Source: Arthrobacter sp. SLBN-112 (lineage in GTDB: Bacteria; Actinomycetota; Actinomycetes; Actinomycetales; Micrococcaceae). From it: a stretch of DNA of 64,000 bases. Both the position numbers and the translations under genes were made by a program. The stretch is from the NCBI RefSeq assembly GCF_030944625.1, contig NZ_JAUSXY010000001.1, forward strand, positions 2,294,001 through 2,358,000, read 5' to 3'. The notes under the pieces were generated by a model that searched no databases, was not told the origin of the DNA, and worked only from the letters and a program-made list of their open reading frames with translations. Of the stretch, positions 62,439 through 64,000 are shown one piece after another; within the stretch, counting starts at the first letter, position 1, and the number at the start of each line of letters is the position of its first letter.

Positions 62439-63647
62439 TGGGTCATGACCTCTTTCTCGAGTTTGTCCATGGCCTGTGACCAGGCCACCAGGCGGGCTTC
62501 GGTTGCGGGGCGTTCGTTCACGAGCGTGCGCACGGTGGCCGGGATCCCTGCCCAGGAGCCGGGCCGCGGCGGCTACGAGGTCCTCGGCTCCGGCGCCGGG
62601 GCCCAGCCGTAGTTTGGTGGAAAGCCGCGCCAGCATGCCGGCCCGCAGGTTGTCCCGGGCCTGGTCTATGGCACGCGAGTCCTGGTAGAGCCTGGCGCGT
62701 CCTTCCGCGGTCTCAACGGCTTTGACCACCACCGGCAGCGGCTCGAATACCAAAGGCCCATGCCTGCGGCCGCGCCACACGATTGCCGTCACTGCCACCA
62801 GGAGCAGCCAGGGCCCCAGGAACCGGGCCCAACCGGGTGCCAGGTCATCCAGGGTCTTCCCGTGGCCTGTCACCGTAACGTCCTCCAGCGAGGGCAGGTA
62901 CCAAACGAGGTCCGGCGAGGGGCCGAGCAACCTGACCGCCAGCGCAGCGTTTCCCAGGTCGTCGAGCTTGTCGTTGCCCAGGACGGCCGTACTTCCCAGC
63001 ACCGCCGTCCGCTGGTCGCCGCTGATGGCGAGCATCCCGGCGGTTCCCGCTGCCCGGTAACAGGTGGTGCCGCCGTCGTACACGAATCCAGCCTGACCGG
63101 TTACCTGGCCCGCGGCGTTGGCGTCGGCCTGGCTGCACCTCGGGTCCAGGACAGGGATGGCGTCGGGCACAACGCCGGCCTGATGGATGCCGTTGTCCAG
63201 GGCGGCGAGGGTGTCCAGCCTGGGGGAGATGACTACCACGTGGTCCGCCGCCGCCGCCAGGGCCGAAAGCTGAGGCTTACCAAGGATGCCGTTCCTGTCG
63301 TAGATCAGGAGTGTGGGGGAGGAGCTTGACCGGAGGTCGGCCAGCGCCGCATCGAAGCGGCCCGGGGTGTGGATGGTCACGCCATGGCGGCCGAGGATTT
63401 GCGCGAGCGCCTTGCCGCCGTTGGGTCCGGCATTGTGGACGGAGAGGGGAACGGTGTCGCCCTTGGGTGCCAGTTGCGTTCCGATGATGAGTGCCAGCGC
63501 GGCAACGGCCACCACCGCCGCGGCCGCCAGGCCGCGGTGGTTCCGGATCCAAGCGAAGGGTCCGCGGCGCCGCGGACCGTGCCCGGTGGCAATCCCCGCT
63601 CCCGGGGCGTTTCGGCGGCCGGCGCCCGCCGCTGGCAACCCGGTCAT
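62435..63647 (-). pseudogene. DUF4350-domain membrane protein, frameshifted near its C-terminus
   Basis: The protein begins with a Gly/Arg-rich segment and a membrane helix (GLAAAAVVAVAALALIIGTQ). The DUF4350 domain follows: TVPLSVHNAGPNGGKALAQI, VVVISPRLDTLAALDNGIHQ. A second helix reads WARFLGPWLLLVAVTAIVWR. After LVAAAARLLGRDPG (about 62545) the frame is lost. In the neighbouring frame the expected end appears as TVRTLVNERPATEARLVAWS, QAMDKLEKEVMTQ, with a stop overlapping moxR. One extra base in GATCCCGGCCACC (minus strand, about 62537-62549) explains this. The repaired length is 403 residues. The gene is probably functional in the organism. Confidence 0.85.
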
Positions 63648-64000
63648 GGCACGGGTGCCGTGCCATCGGAAGCGGAGGATGCGGGCTTCATGGCCTCCAG
63701 CCTGGTATCGAGTCCCGCCATTTCGTCGTACTGCCCGCTGCCGGCCGGCCGGTTTCCGTAGCGGATCCCGTCAAAGGTGGACGCTGCCCACTTCAGGGGC
63801 CCGGCTTCGGCCGCGAACTGGACGGACAGAGCCCGCGCCACTTCGTCTGCCGTCCTGCCGGGTTGAGGGTCCAGTACCGTGCGGTGTTCGGCGTTGCGGA
63901 CCACGGCACGGAAGCGGTCGACGACGGCGTCCCCCCAGTTTCCCGCCGCGGCCGCAGCTTCGGCGCGGGCACGGTAGTCCGTGGCTGCCAGCGGGGTTTC
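63644..64000 (-). CDS. DUF4129-domain protein, C-terminal part (runs off the window)
   Basis: The last 118 residues are present. They read DYRARAEAAAAAGNWGDAVV then DRFRAVVRNAEHRTVLDPQP and GRTADEVARALS, the DUF4129 C-terminal domain with its conserved DRFRA/ER-like arginines and the GRTADE motif. The stop overlaps the DUF4350 ATG (ATGA). It is the first gene seen here of the DUF4129-DUF4350-MoxR-DUF58 operon. GTG 63904 is internal, not a start, because the reading frame and the family pattern continue to the edge. Confidence 0.85.
   Translation of the reverse strand, partial: ETPLAATDYRARAEAAAAAGNWGDAVVDRFRAVVRNAEHRTVLDPQPGRTADEVARALSVQFAAEAGPLKWAASTFDGIRYGNRPAGSGQYDEMAGLDTRLEAMKPASSASDGTAPVP

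Noticed and set aside
61425..63647. A genuine DUF4350-MoxR fusion protein
   Set aside because: The linker does not resemble either family, while the neighbouring frame restores the normal DUF4350 C-terminus and a stop overlapping the moxR ATG.

Overview
This is a high-GC actinobacterial chromosome segment, most likely from Arthrobacter, Pseudarthrobacter or a close relative in Micrococcaceae. The evidence is the strong GC bias at third codon positions, the coproporphyrin-dependent haem pathway (hemQ present, HemY-type hemG), the AdnAB and UvrD2 helicases, the SigK/RskA pair, and blocks of gene order that I recall from Mycobacterium tuberculosis (Rv3193c-Rv3204, Rv3015c-Rv3029c, Rv3691-Rv3695). 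I see no phage, insertion sequence, CRISPR array or plasmid gene, so the window looks like core genome.

Layout. Positions 1-11219 hold the haem locus: the start of hemA on the minus strand, then hemE, hemG, a secreted Ala/Pro-rich protein, hemQ, hemH, hemC, hemD, hemB, an LLM-type flavoprotein and hemL. Several junctions are ATGA or GTGA stop/start overlaps. Positions 11333-13794 encode a polar amino acid ABC importer (minus). Positions 14123-27461 are a DNA-repair block: a DEDDh exonuclease, an alkyltransferase-like protein, adnA, adnB, an APH-fold protein, nudC, uvrD2 and a YgjP-like metallopeptidase. Positions 27573-33520 hold a DUF2342 zincin, a PDZ/Lon-type protease and a UPF0182 membrane protein. 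Two identical initiator tRNA genes follow (33641 and 33860), then an orphan cytochrome b and a photolyase.

Positions 36523-41370 form an envelope-stress neighbourhood: pspA, a TPM-domain membrane protein and an HtrA-like protease. Then come etfB-etfA, a PIG-L deacetylase, sigK-rskA (minus), trmL, a DnaJ-domain protein, a lipoprotein, doxX and a divergent cysteine-rich HTH regulator, followed by the tRNA-thiolation pair (cysteine desulfurase, mnmA). Positions 52213-57793 are a peptide ABC importer with a fused double ATPase. A chorismate mutase overlaps a MetE-fold protein lacking zinc ligands. The right edge (59378-64000, minus) is DUF4129-DUF4350-MoxR-DUF58-DUF4166.

Three genes carry apparent frameshifts in short G/C runs: hemL near 10540, the PDZ/Lon protease at 30036-30039, and DUF4350 near 62540. 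The last makes DUF4350 and MoxR look like one fused protein. Sequencing error is the simplest explanation for all three. The most general signal in the non-coding DNA is a TAnnnT hexamer exactly 6 nt before the start codon of eight genes, which points to leaderless transcripts. The best regulatory candidates are a 19-bp near-palindrome between hemA and hemE and a 22-bp near-palindrome over the overlapping doxX/HTH promoters.
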